Shown here: piece after piece, positions 25,001 through 33,835 of the stretch
How the letters are laid out: each line of letters begins with the position of its first letter
How positions within the stretch are numbered: position 1 is the stretch's first letter
DNA from: Pseudomonas sp. dw_612
GTDB lineage: Bacteria; Pseudomonadota; Gammaproteobacteria; Pseudomonadales; Pseudomonadaceae
Assembly: GCF_018449725.1 (NCBI RefSeq)
Contig: NZ_JAAVVC010000018.1
Coordinates: 79,926 to 143,925, forward strand
Length of the DNA: 64,000 bases
Reading direction: 5' to 3'
Notes under the pieces: generated by a model
Databases searched by the model: none
What the model saw: only the letters and a program-made list of their open reading frames with translations
What the model was told of the DNA's origin: nothing
Position numbers and translations under genes: made by a program

Positions 25001-25325
25001 CATGACCCTCAGTCAACTCTCTGAGGAAAACCTGCTGGGCTATTTGCAAGTGGCCAATTCGAACGCGACGACGGCCGCCAAAAACAGTTTGCTGGCCAAA
25101 CTGATGAAATGGACAGCAACTGAAGTCAGCGTGCTGACAACGAAGCTGGCGTACCAACAAGCCCGAACCATGAAGGACGTGGATTGGGTCATGCGCTGCC
25201 ATACGGCGTGTCAGGCTAGCGGTCTGAGCGCCGCCTCGCTCCTGGCCGCAACGGCCCTCAATAACACGAGTTCGCCTGCCGACTGGAAAAAAGTCGGTGA
25301 AGCGGTCATGGCCACCCGTCACTGA
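22044..25325 (+). CDS. Tc toxin A component, N-terminal half (TcaA-like)
   Basis: 1093 residues, very near Photorhabdus TcaA (about 1095). The N-terminal third resembles the VRP1/SpvA-type shell region of Tc A proteins (FFKRTLEVTSVFDILRFTKA; YANLFQENWDEFC near residue 106; VAYLRALYLFAGQLE near 135; ILNNNIQEAL). The middle carries beta-rich sections such as VEVVARFRLPP. The C-terminal part is helical, as in the linker/shell of TcA. In split systems TcaA and TcaB together form the pentameric injector that binds the host and forms the pore. Ribosome site AAAGGAG precedes the ATG by ten bases. It is the first gene of a four-gene operon and looks more A/T-rich than its neighbours. Confidence 0.88.
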   Translation: MDDYPLLQALIKTHSPDKDDKLEKFFKRTLEVTSVFDILRFTKATLQAKLQSAPHPIDVDKLYDGAQCFAAQISHLYREQQLSSGKEQHHWHPPGIRAVEKEGPTYANLFQENWDEFCKTDSIAAIDSPVAYLRALYLFAGQLESSLSTSNAETAHRILLKKRRPDLAKLSIDQHTTFTPQPMLGIVNDILNNNIQEALKSTSDRGKSTHEVLANRRFPFALPYEIFHHQCLLGLSGEKPGLGELNYLISAHLPLTQTASNLYGQVLVAAPGEAQQLMSGLGPRQQALLTEHTRAEIRRDAAYWKNTYGTTDHASLSSVSTFLQRTELTAEQLEALLSQGKHTPRRSSNHTMAIYRAAPYGARYVNGPTSIDDTRATSMALPLNGEIKKIAHMTEQRLERLHRMIRLQRWLDIPFAELDTLIISAFESQVPRNTGMRIEAGTVRALGVYRYLNRRYSISGEEFAALLHQVSPYVIGGDYSLLDRVFNPAQLFETPLVLDGRPFSSDDAEPVSHTILQHLSACLGLPMTEDSLLLIVKNTQQYAGPLKCDTATLSAIYRQARIARMLGISIADMTTLATLLGGESIARCLVGLKSEIRTFRLVARRKQDSTESVEVVARFRLPPTIDSDIPPQLLQGSTLKITTSWFAAKDSINELRIHFPMPASSNANANISISVIPPAITHTALEGLPISIENGEFDALLERDNAFVTLTTTRSDNTSSDITYFDVSLTPIADVPNLPDVLMQMDWLTRWIDESVYDIPKLRHLLDHTGSEDHPQGDLQRHLSKLSADSLQCAVTPREIAELSLPNTVAWRSLLAKELLDAKGLVKHFAPGIENDAPDKLTAALDKVIDTLSLAPDASKDLRLKVDCKKKLKDMLQLAHDRQLHLVEKLLQETSLLPMNCTKGVLLWANVSVYEILSSALDGADSTRLFRTLQPVLRHAEAAVQLQLSNSALQMFLSHPEWLQEPGTRLTLTLSSLYLLDRFNHCMTLSQLSEENLLGYLQVANSNATTAAKNSLLAKLMKWTATEVSVLTTKLAYQQARTMKDVDWVMRCHTACQASGLSAASLLAATALNNTSSPADWKKVGEAVMATRH

Positions 25326-25352
25326 TGCCCCCCATATGCTCAAGGAATGAAC

Positions 25353-28300
25353 ATGTCTGCCACCATTGAAAAACAACTGGGCGAAACCCTGCGTGACGCT
25401 CAACTTGCACTTTACCTGTCGGCGATCGTACCGGATGACGAGACGCTGAATTCCCTGGGTCTTGCGGATCACATCAAGACCGCCAATGACCTTTATCACT
25501 ACTGGCTGCTCGACGTGCTAGTCAGCCAGGACGTGCCCACCAGCCCGGTCGCCTGCGCGACGGCGAGCCTTCAACAGTACATCAACAGCATTCTGGCCAA
25601 TATGGAGCCGGGGTATCACACCGCGTCCATTCCGAAGGATCAGATCGAGACCTGGCGCACGGTCATGCATCAGTATCCGACCTGGGCCGCCAATCAGCGG
25701 CTGCACTATTTTCCCGCGTTCTATCTGGACCCGACGCTTCGTGAGACCAGCACGGAGAGTTTCCGGCAACTGGAAAATGACATTAACCAGAACCAGCTCA
25801 CCAGCGATCTGGCCCAGACAGCTACATTGGCTTACCTGGCAAAATTCGAAGAAGTCGCCAATCTCAAGACGCTCAACGGCTACATCGACGATCTCGATTT
25901 CGCCAATAGCACCTACTACTTCATTGCCAAGTCCCGCACCGCCAGCACCTACTATTGGCGCTCGCTGAACATGGCGATGCGCCCGTTCACAGGAGCCGCC
26001 AAATCAACGGAAACATCGGCGCTGCCCAAGTATGACGCGCCAGAGCCACAGGCCTGGTCAGACTGGAAACGCGCCAATCTGCCTATTTCCGACAGTGCGA
26101 TCGAACACACCATTCGCCCCGTCATTTTCAACAATCGGTTGTACGTGATCTGGGCCGAATGCGTGTTTCAGGACAGGCACACAGTCAGCCAGACAGACAA
26201 CAACAGCACCAAAACCAACCCCTTGTTTCGGTTGAACCTTTGCTACAAAAAATATGACGACAGTTGGAGCACCCCACAAACCTGCCTGCAGGGTTTCGGC
26301 ACACACGACAGTTTTCACATGCTGGACCTTGACGAAATCAGACGACACACGCAAACCGTTGCGGTCCATGACCCCAAGCATTCACCCCCATCCCTGCACA
26401 TTGCCCTCTACGTAAAAAGCGATGAGCCGATAGAAAACCTGACCTGCCCTTTCTGGATTTCGGCGCATATCGACAAGGATGCTACGACGTCATCCCTATT
26501 ATTTCCCGACGGCGTGTTTACCGATTTAACAAAAAACGCCCTCAATGAAGACGTCCCCGGCTCCAAGAAAGGCCGAGGTAACCAAAAACGCAAAGGCCCA
26601 CCCAAGCCAACCGATCTTTCAATGATCAATCATGCATTGAGCACCACTGAAAATGGAGTTCTGCAATTTCCAAACAGCTCAGGCACGCTCAAGGCCCCCT
26701 GTATAACAATCCGTCAGGACAACGTGTCCGGCACCGTCGAGTTTATTGATTTTTCAACCTCATCCATCAGTGAATCAGACGTTCGCACCGACAGCCGAAG
26801 CAGTTTTCCACGCCGACCGATTCGAATGAACATCACCTTTGCCAGGCACCTGATCGAGCGTGCCGAATCGGGGATGGAAACGTTGTTGAGTTGGGGCTCC
26901 CAGCAGTTGCAAGAGCCCGCTTTTGTAGAAAATGCCCCAACCGAGAAGATGGATTTCTACGGTGCCTACGGGCGCTACTTCATCGAGTTGTTCCTTTACC
27001 TGCCATGGCTGATGGCCCACCGCTTCTGCCTCGAACGCCAGTACGGTGAGGCCGAACGCTGGTTGCACTATCTGTTCAATCCCGGCCGCAAAAAAATCAA
27101 GGACCAAAACCCCGACTACTGGAATGCGGTGCCGTTGACCAGCATCGAGACACACGGGCAGCTCACTTATGCCATCCAGAGCCCGCAGGACCCCCATCAG
27201 ATTGCCCTTAGCCATCCGGTGCACTTTCGCAAAGCCCTGTTCATGCTTTACATCGATATTCTGCTCAATCGCGGCGACACCGCTTACCGCACGCTGACGC
27301 CTGACGGGTTGGCACAGGCCAAGCTTTGGTATATCCGAGCCTTGGACCTTCTGGGCCCGCGCCCTGACCTCAAACAAACCGACCTGTGGACCACTGTCAC
27401 CCTGAAAGCCTTCTGCGAAGAACGCAACACCGTGCTGCGAACGTTTGAAAATAAGCTGGGTAAAGAGGGCAAGCACAAACCTGAGGCAGGTTCTCCCGGC
27501 GTTGCTCCCCAAGTGTGTGAACGGCCTTACGCATCCCCACCGTCGGTACATACGATCGATACGCCTCATTTGCATTTGCCATTCAACCCGGTGCTGATTG
27601 CTCGCTGGGAAAAGCTCGAAAGCCGTTTGCACAACCTCAGGCACCATCTCGACATGGCCGGAAAACCGCTCAGGCTGCCACTTTTTACCGCCCCCGCGAA
27701 CCCCGGCGACCTGTCAGGCTCTACTCCTCGGCGCGCAGCCGAACCCGGGATTTACCAACGCCAGGGGACAGAGATTCCTCCTTACCGTTTCAGCGTCCTG
27801 CATGCCCACGCCATGAGTGCCGTCGACACGGTAATTCAGTTCGGAGCAACGCTACTGTCGTTTATCGAGCGCAGTGAGCAGGCCAGTTATCAGGAAATCC
27901 AGCAACACCATCTGTGGGATATGGCGAACATTGCCGTGGACCTGCAGACCCAGGTGTTGAAAGCCGACCAGAAAAACAAGGAAACCTTGCTTGCCAGCAA
28001 AGCTGTCGTCGAAGGACGTGTGGACTACTACAACCAACTGGTCAACGAAGTGATAAACCCGGCCGAAGCTGCAGCCGCCGCGCTGCACCTGACAGGACGC
28101 GTTGCCGAAGCCAGCGCCCATGCGGCGCAAGTGGTCGCTCAAGGCTTGAAGGTTGTCCCCAACATCTTTGGCCTGGCGGACGGTGGTCATCGTATCGAAG
28201 GGCTGCCTCTGGCTGTCATGGCCGGTGCCCAAGGTGCGGCAGCTGCCGCCCATGGCGCAGGCGAAGCCCTCGAACGGGCCGCGCAATACCGTCGTCGCCA

Positions 28301-29279
28301 CGAGGAGTGGACGTTCATGCGTGATCAGGCAAGGCTCGAAATTGCGCAACTCGATGCGCAGTTGGCGCTTGAAACCGAACGAGAGACCGCCTCCCTGCTC
28401 GTCCTGCGACAAACCCGAACAGCACTTGAGCAAGCCAGGACCGTCTACAGCCTGCTCAGCAATCGCTTCACCAACTCCCAGCTTTACCAATGGTTCACCG
28501 GCCAAATGTCCGGCTTCTACTATCAGGCGTACGACGCCGCGCTGTCGCTGTGCCAGTTCACCGAACTGTGCTGGCGCTACGAAATGGCCGATCACTCCAC
28601 TCCGGCGTTCGTCCAGCCCCAGGCCTGGAACAGCACCTATCGCGGACTCGGCCCCGGTGAGCGGATGAAACTGGCCTTGCTGAACATGCAGAACGCTTAC
28701 CTTCTGGGCAATGAACGCGAGCTGGAAATTCACAAGACCGTGTCACTGCGTCAACTCAAAGACAAGGACAAGAACTCCTCGATCAACAAAAACTGGAGAG
28801 ACACACCCGGGAGCAGTGAGAACTCCACTGTCAAGGGCTTCAGATCCGATCTGAAAACCGGCTCATGCGAGTTCGAACTGACCCAGGCGATGTTTGACAA
28901 CGACTATCCAGGCCACTATCTGCGCCGGATCAAAAGTATCAGCATCACCTTGCCAACGACTCTGGGCCCTTATGACGATATCCGCGCCCTCCTCATCCAG
29001 ACTCGCAGCGAAGTGGTCATGCCAGGTGATAGCGCGCCTTCAATCAAGAGCCTGCTCGCCAACCGGCAGGTCGCCCTTTCGACAGGCCTCGATGACAACG
29101 GACTGTTTACCCTGAGCGCTCAGGACGAGCGCTACCAGCCCTTTGAATACACAGGTGCGATCTCCAGATGGAAGCTGGTGTTCCCGAATCCTGCGGCACA
29201 GAAAGCGATGCTTGAATCACTCTCCGATGTCATCGTGCATCTGAAGTACACCGCCAGGGCGGATGGGGGCGCGCTGTGA
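25353..29279 (+). CDS. Tc toxin A component, C-terminal half (TcaB-like)
   Basis: 1308 residues. It contains the TcA neuraminidase-like region (IRPVIFNNRLYVIWAEC, about residue 250), the FFKALFMLYIDILLNRGDTAYR-type helical stretch (here FRKALFMLYIDILLNRGD), and the pore-forming/TcB-binding part: an Ala/Gly-rich hydrophobic segment near 955-970, a coiled helix ending RQTRTALEQARTVYSLLSNR, then QLYQWFTGQMSGFYYQAYD near 1045 and the beta-rich end. This half makes the translocation channel and docks the B-C cocoon. AAGGA lies directly against an ATG at 25347, so the second ATG at 25353, six bases away, is preferred. An unusual Lys/Arg-rich insert lies near residues 400-416. Confidence 0.9.
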   Translation: MSATIEKQLGETLRDAQLALYLSAIVPDDETLNSLGLADHIKTANDLYHYWLLDVLVSQDVPTSPVACATASLQQYINSILANMEPGYHTASIPKDQIETWRTVMHQYPTWAANQRLHYFPAFYLDPTLRETSTESFRQLENDINQNQLTSDLAQTATLAYLAKFEEVANLKTLNGYIDDLDFANSTYYFIAKSRTASTYYWRSLNMAMRPFTGAAKSTETSALPKYDAPEPQAWSDWKRANLPISDSAIEHTIRPVIFNNRLYVIWAECVFQDRHTVSQTDNNSTKTNPLFRLNLCYKKYDDSWSTPQTCLQGFGTHDSFHMLDLDEIRRHTQTVAVHDPKHSPPSLHIALYVKSDEPIENLTCPFWISAHIDKDATTSSLLFPDGVFTDLTKNALNEDVPGSKKGRGNQKRKGPPKPTDLSMINHALSTTENGVLQFPNSSGTLKAPCITIRQDNVSGTVEFIDFSTSSISESDVRTDSRSSFPRRPIRMNITFARHLIERAESGMETLLSWGSQQLQEPAFVENAPTEKMDFYGAYGRYFIELFLYLPWLMAHRFCLERQYGEAERWLHYLFNPGRKKIKDQNPDYWNAVPLTSIETHGQLTYAIQSPQDPHQIALSHPVHFRKALFMLYIDILLNRGDTAYRTLTPDGLAQAKLWYIRALDLLGPRPDLKQTDLWTTVTLKAFCEERNTVLRTFENKLGKEGKHKPEAGSPGVAPQVCERPYASPPSVHTIDTPHLHLPFNPVLIARWEKLESRLHNLRHHLDMAGKPLRLPLFTAPANPGDLSGSTPRRAAEPGIYQRQGTEIPPYRFSVLHAHAMSAVDTVIQFGATLLSFIERSEQASYQEIQQHHLWDMANIAVDLQTQVLKADQKNKETLLASKAVVEGRVDYYNQLVNEVINPAEAAAAALHLTGRVAEASAHAAQVVAQGLKVVPNIFGLADGGHRIEGLPLAVMAGAQGAAAAAHGAGEALERAAQYRRRHEEWTFMRDQARLEIAQLDAQLALETERETASLLVLRQTRTALEQARTVYSLLSNRFTNSQLYQWFTGQMSGFYYQAYDAALSLCQFTELCWRYEMADHSTPAFVQPQAWNSTYRGLGPGERMKLALLNMQNAYLLGNERELEIHKTVSLRQLKDKDKNSSINKNWRDTPGSSENSTVKGFRSDLKTGSCEFELTQAMFDNDYPGHYLRRIKSISITLPTTLGPYDDIRALLIQTRSEVVMPGDSAPSIKSLLANRQVALSTGLDDNGLFTLSAQDERYQPFEYTGAISRWKLVFPNPAAQKAMLESLSDVIVHLKYTARADGGAL

Positions 29280-32200
29280 AGGAACACACATCTATCCCTG
29301 TCACGCCTCCGGCCCTGCCCAAGGGAGGCGGCGCCATTCAAAGTATCGGCAGTAGTCTGGGTGCCGTCGGTTTCAGCGGTGCAGCCTCCTGCGAGATTGC
29401 GTTACCGATCTCACCCGGACGCGGCTACTTTCCGGCGCTGACCCTCAATTACAGCAGTGCCCAAGGCAACGGCGTGTTCGGTCTGGGCTGGGCACTCTCC
29501 CTGGGCGCGATCGGCCGCCGCACCAGCCAGGGTGTGCCCGCCTACACCAACGATGATGCGTTCATTGGCCCCGACGCGCAGGTCTGGCTGCCGGAGCGGC
29601 ATCAGCGAACAGGTGACATCCTTTCAAGCCGAAAGACATTGGGTGACAACTCGACCATTGAACATGAAGTCGTGCGCTACCGGCCCCGCATCGAAACTGC
29701 TTTCGACTTGATCGAGCATTGGTCCAGCACGACAGACAAACCTGGCTTTTGGCGGGTCTACGGCGCGGATGGCAGTCAGCACCTGTACGGAAAAAACCCG
29801 TCGGCACGCCGTGCCGCCTTCGATGCGCCTTCCAAGGTCGCCGCATGGCTGCTCGAAGAGAGCATGAACGCCCATGGCGAACATATTCTTTATGAGTACA
29901 GAGTCGATGAATTTCATGTCGAAGGCGGAGCCGACTACCGCGCACAACGCTACCTGAGCCGCGTGCGCTACGGCAATTTCAACGCAGATTCGCAATTTTA
30001 CCTGAGCAGAGTCGATGGGCTCAGACAGGCTCAATGGCACTTCGAACTGTGCCTGGATTACGGAGAGCGCAGTACTGCGTTGACAGAGACGCCCGAATAT
30101 CAAGGCAAACAGACGAGTCCGGAACGCAGCGACCCCTTTTCAGACTTCGCCTACGGGTTTGAACTGGGTACACGCCACTTGTGCCGGCAAGTCCTGATGT
30201 TCCACTACTTTCCTGAAGAAGCATCGATGGGCAAAGAGCCGCGCCTGGTTCGCCGTCTGTTGCTCGAATACCGTGAGCACGGTCTCACCTACAACAGCCT
30301 GAGCGCCGCTTTCCACCAGGCTTACGGTTCTGACAATCAAGCTGAGACCCTTGCGCCGCTTGAATTCACCTATTCCTCGTTCAAGCTAAAGCCCGACATT
30401 CAGCATTACCAACCTTTCGACGCATTGTCCGGGCTTAACAACGCACAACCCTTTCAACTGGTCGACCTGCTGGGCGACGGCATCCCCGGCGTACTGCGTC
30501 GAACCGATAAATGCTGGCAGTACCGCCAGCCGTTACGCGCGGCCACGGGCGCGGACCACGTTGCGTATGGCGACTGGGAGGACCTTGCACAAGTACCACC
30601 GACAGACAGCAGCCGTAACAGCCGTCAGTTTCTCAGTGATTTCAACGGTGACGGGCGTCTGGATTGGGTGGTGGCTCGGCAGGGCTTCAGTGGTTTCTTC
30701 ACCTTGAATCACACCGGCAAATGGTCGAACTTCACGCCCCTCAATGCCGTGCCGACGGAGCTCTTCCTGCCCCAGGGCCAGTTGGCCAATTTAATGGGGG
30801 CCGGGCTTAATGATCTGGTCATTCTAGGGCCGCGCAGTGTTCGCCTGTACGCCAACAGCAAAGGAAAAGGGTTTGCTCCCGGCGTTCAGATCCCCCACAG
30901 GATCGATAACGATGACTTGCCACAGCCAGGCAACTCGCCTGGCGAACTGGTGGCCTTCAGCGATTTGCTGGGTAGCGGGCAACAACATCTCATCCGTATT
31001 CGCCATAACGAAGTGACCTGCTGGCCCAACCTGGGTGGCGGGCGCTTCGGCAAGGCGCGAGTTATCGCGGCGCCTCTGGACCTTCCATACGAAGCGTTCG
31101 ACGCATCGCGTATCCTGCTGGCCGACCTTGACGGCTCAGGCGCTGTCGACCTGATTTATCTGCAGCCGGATTGCGCGCGCATTTACCTGAACAAATGCGG
31201 CAACGGCTTCAACGCCGCGATCGAATTGCCATGGCCGGAAGGCCTGCGGTATGACGCGTCCTGCCAGGTGAGCGCCATGGATCTGCAAGGCCTGGGTTGC
31301 TCCAGCCTGGTGTTCAGTGCACCGCAGAAAACGACCCGGCATTTTCGCTACGACTTCGTTGACACCAAACCTTATTTGCTCAGTTCAACCAACAACAACA
31401 TGGGGGCCAGCGCCAGCGTCATTTATCGCAGCTCTGCCCAAGAGTGGCTGGATGAAAAGAGGCTGCTGCTCAAGAACAACAAAACCGCGACCTCACAACT
31501 CCCATTTCCGCTACTTGTGGTCAAGCAACAATCACAGTTCGATGAAATAACCGGTAACCGGATAGCACAACGCTTCAGGTATCGCCGGGGTGTCTACGAC
31601 GGTAGCGAGCGGGAACTACGCGGGTTCGGCCTGCTTGAGCAAAGCGACAGGTACTTCGGCCCGGACGGCAAGGCAAATACTTCCCACACTGAGCCGACAC
31701 TGATCAAGACCTGGTTTCACACTGGCCAGGAAACGGATCTTGCCGACAATCCGGGTTACAACCTCCGCGACAGGGCGGCCTCTGGTATGGGCGAAACCGT
31801 CGTGAAGTGGGGAGAACGCTGGGGCCCGGAAAAACACAAACCAGCCGTCGAATACCTGGTCAAAAACATGGCAGTCCGCCGAAGGGAAGCGGCCAGGGCG
31901 CTGACCGGTCGCATCCTGCGAGTTGAAACCTATGGCCCGGGCGATCACCCGAGGGCAAAAAATCCGATTTCAGTAGAACACCATCGATACCTGATAAACG
32001 AGCTCAGGGGCCAGGGTGAACACAGTTCCCATTCAATCCTGCACCCCGTGCTACTGGAGAACATTCGATATGAATACGAACGTATCCCCGATGATCCTCG
32101 TTGCACGCACACCATCAACTTGGCGTGGGACACCTACGGTTACCTGACCCACAGCGCGACGGCCAGTTATGCTCGTCGAAAAAGGGCAGGCGATGCGCCT

Positions 32201-33835
32201 CCGTTCACCGCCCCCTGGCAAAACACATGGTGGAGGGACGCCCACGATGATGATCAGCAGTTTTATTACCTGAACGAAACAAAGGCTCAATTCATTCACA
32301 TCGATACGTCAGGGAGCCGACGGCTTGGCCTGCCGTACTTGCAGCGTACCAATGCGTTGAAGTTGCCCAAGGCGCCTCTGCCCGACGGCCTGGAACCCAG
32401 TGCAATCAATTACGAAAACCTGCTCGAACTGAGCGATTCGGCCGCCTGGAAAACCCGTCTTGTCATGACAGGCCTGTCTTTACAGCGCTACAGCAAACCA
32501 GGCACGAAGGAAGTATTCACTGATGGTCAGGCCAGCGTCGAAGGATTGATCGATCACCTGGAAACCGCCGAACTCAATGAGGTGGCGTTGAAGGCCTATG
32601 ACGTACTGGCTTCACGGCCCGGGCAGGCGCCTTTCGAGCGGACAAAAAAACTACAGAACAACGGCTACAGAAAAATGCCCACGGCCTTGCCAGCAGATGC
32701 GCATGCCGATCAACAAGACATGCTCTGGTCAGTGCGGCGCCACTTCGCCACTTATAAGGACCTGACTGGTTTCTTCAGGATCAGGACATTCCAGGCAAGC
32801 CGAAAGCATGGCACGACAACGCTCACCCATGACCCCTATTACTGCGCGACCAAAACACTCGAACGCCCGGACAACTGCACAACCACGGTCACCCAGATCG
32901 ATTATCGGACACTTCAACCCATCCAGATCACTGACCCCAACAAGGTCATTCACGAAGCGCTGTACGATGCCTTTGGGCAAGCATTGGCTATCAGTTACCG
33001 GAAAATGAATGGGGCCGGGAAAGACATTGGATTCAAGCCGATTACCACCTTTATTCGGCACGCCGACATGCGCCCGTACATCGCCGTTCAAAACCCCGAG
33101 CGCGCCTTGCAATACGTAGCCAGCGCCTACTGTTACGACCCGCTCAGCTGGATGGGAAAAATTACGTTCTCAACGGTGCAAGAGCTGGACTGGCGCAATC
33201 AAGCCGTCATGCTCGGCGATCTCCTGCCCAGCGGTCACGTACGTGCCAGCGCGCGCATTCGCCTGGCGGTTCCAGATACCAAAAAAACACCCTATGAGCA
33301 AAAGCTCCTGACCCTTATTGACAGCATAAAACGTGAACCGGTGCACTACGCGGCATTGCAGGCTGACAGGTTCAACCACGACACGGAAAAACAGATCCGA
33401 ATCACCGTCATTTACCGGGATGGCTTTGGCCGGCCATTACAAAGCAATCAGAAAGTCGAGTCGGGTGAGGCATGGACGGTCAGTGAAGACGGCACGTTGA
33501 AGCAGGAGAATAACGTGTTGCTCGAACGCGACACCCCACTTCGCTGGCGAGTCAGGGAGCGCGTCGAATACAACAATAAAGGCTTGGTGATTCGCACCTA
33601 CCGTCCTTATTTCAGTGACAGCTTTCGCTACATCAGCGATCAATCCCTGCGCCAGTTCGGCCTTTGTGATCAGTACTTTCATGACCCGCTGGGTCGACTC
33701 GTTCGGGTCATCAATGCCAAAGGCGACATGCGTCGAAACACTTACCTCCCGTGGTATTGCATCACCGAAGACGAGAACGATACCCAAACCGGACCGGAAC
33801 CCGACAACAACACCGCACAAGGAAGTGCACCATGA
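29276..33835 (+). CDS. Tc toxin B component (TcaC/TcdB-like, SpvB domain)
   Basis: 1519 residues, near TcaC (about 1485). The N-terminal SpvB domain begins at about residue 14 (PKGGGAIQSIGSSLGAVGF then LNYSSAQGNGVFGLGWALSL). FG-GAP/VCBS-like propeller repeats follow (DLLGDGIPGVL near 396, DFNGDGRLDWVV near 454, DLDGSGAVDLIY near 616), then the TcdB middle domains and RHS-type strands to the C-terminus (PLGRLVRVINAKGDMRRNTYLPW). B proteins form the lower part of the hollow cocoon that houses the toxic C-terminus of the C protein. The GTG start at 29276 overlaps the tcaB-like stop (GTGA), and its own stop overlaps the next ATG (ATGA). Confidence 0.93.
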   Translation: MKEHTSIPVTPPALPKGGGAIQSIGSSLGAVGFSGAASCEIALPISPGRGYFPALTLNYSSAQGNGVFGLGWALSLGAIGRRTSQGVPAYTNDDAFIGPDAQVWLPERHQRTGDILSSRKTLGDNSTIEHEVVRYRPRIETAFDLIEHWSSTTDKPGFWRVYGADGSQHLYGKNPSARRAAFDAPSKVAAWLLEESMNAHGEHILYEYRVDEFHVEGGADYRAQRYLSRVRYGNFNADSQFYLSRVDGLRQAQWHFELCLDYGERSTALTETPEYQGKQTSPERSDPFSDFAYGFELGTRHLCRQVLMFHYFPEEASMGKEPRLVRRLLLEYREHGLTYNSLSAAFHQAYGSDNQAETLAPLEFTYSSFKLKPDIQHYQPFDALSGLNNAQPFQLVDLLGDGIPGVLRRTDKCWQYRQPLRAATGADHVAYGDWEDLAQVPPTDSSRNSRQFLSDFNGDGRLDWVVARQGFSGFFTLNHTGKWSNFTPLNAVPTELFLPQGQLANLMGAGLNDLVILGPRSVRLYANSKGKGFAPGVQIPHRIDNDDLPQPGNSPGELVAFSDLLGSGQQHLIRIRHNEVTCWPNLGGGRFGKARVIAAPLDLPYEAFDASRILLADLDGSGAVDLIYLQPDCARIYLNKCGNGFNAAIELPWPEGLRYDASCQVSAMDLQGLGCSSLVFSAPQKTTRHFRYDFVDTKPYLLSSTNNNMGASASVIYRSSAQEWLDEKRLLLKNNKTATSQLPFPLLVVKQQSQFDEITGNRIAQRFRYRRGVYDGSERELRGFGLLEQSDRYFGPDGKANTSHTEPTLIKTWFHTGQETDLADNPGYNLRDRAASGMGETVVKWGERWGPEKHKPAVEYLVKNMAVRRREAARALTGRILRVETYGPGDHPRAKNPISVEHHRYLINELRGQGEHSSHSILHPVLLENIRYEYERIPDDPRCTHTINLAWDTYGYLTHSATASYARRKRAGDAPPFTAPWQNTWWRDAHDDDQQFYYLNETKAQFIHIDTSGSRRLGLPYLQRTNALKLPKAPLPDGLEPSAINYENLLELSDSAAWKTRLVMTGLSLQRYSKPGTKEVFTDGQASVEGLIDHLETAELNEVALKAYDVLASRPGQAPFERTKKLQNNGYRKMPTALPADAHADQQDMLWSVRRHFATYKDLTGFFRIRTFQASRKHGTTTLTHDPYYCATKTLERPDNCTTTVTQIDYRTLQPIQITDPNKVIHEALYDAFGQALAISYRKMNGAGKDIGFKPITTFIRHADMRPYIAVQNPERALQYVASAYCYDPLSWMGKITFSTVQELDWRNQAVMLGDLLPSGHVRASARIRLAVPDTKKTPYEQKLLTLIDSIKREPVHYAALQADRFNHDTEKQIRITVIYRDGFGRPLQSNQKVESGEAWTVSEDGTLKQENNVLLERDTPLRWRVRERVEYNNKGLVIRTYRPYFSDSFRYISDQSLRQFGLCDQYFHDPLGRLVRVINAKGDMRRNTYLPWYCITEDENDTQTGPEPDNNTAQGSAP

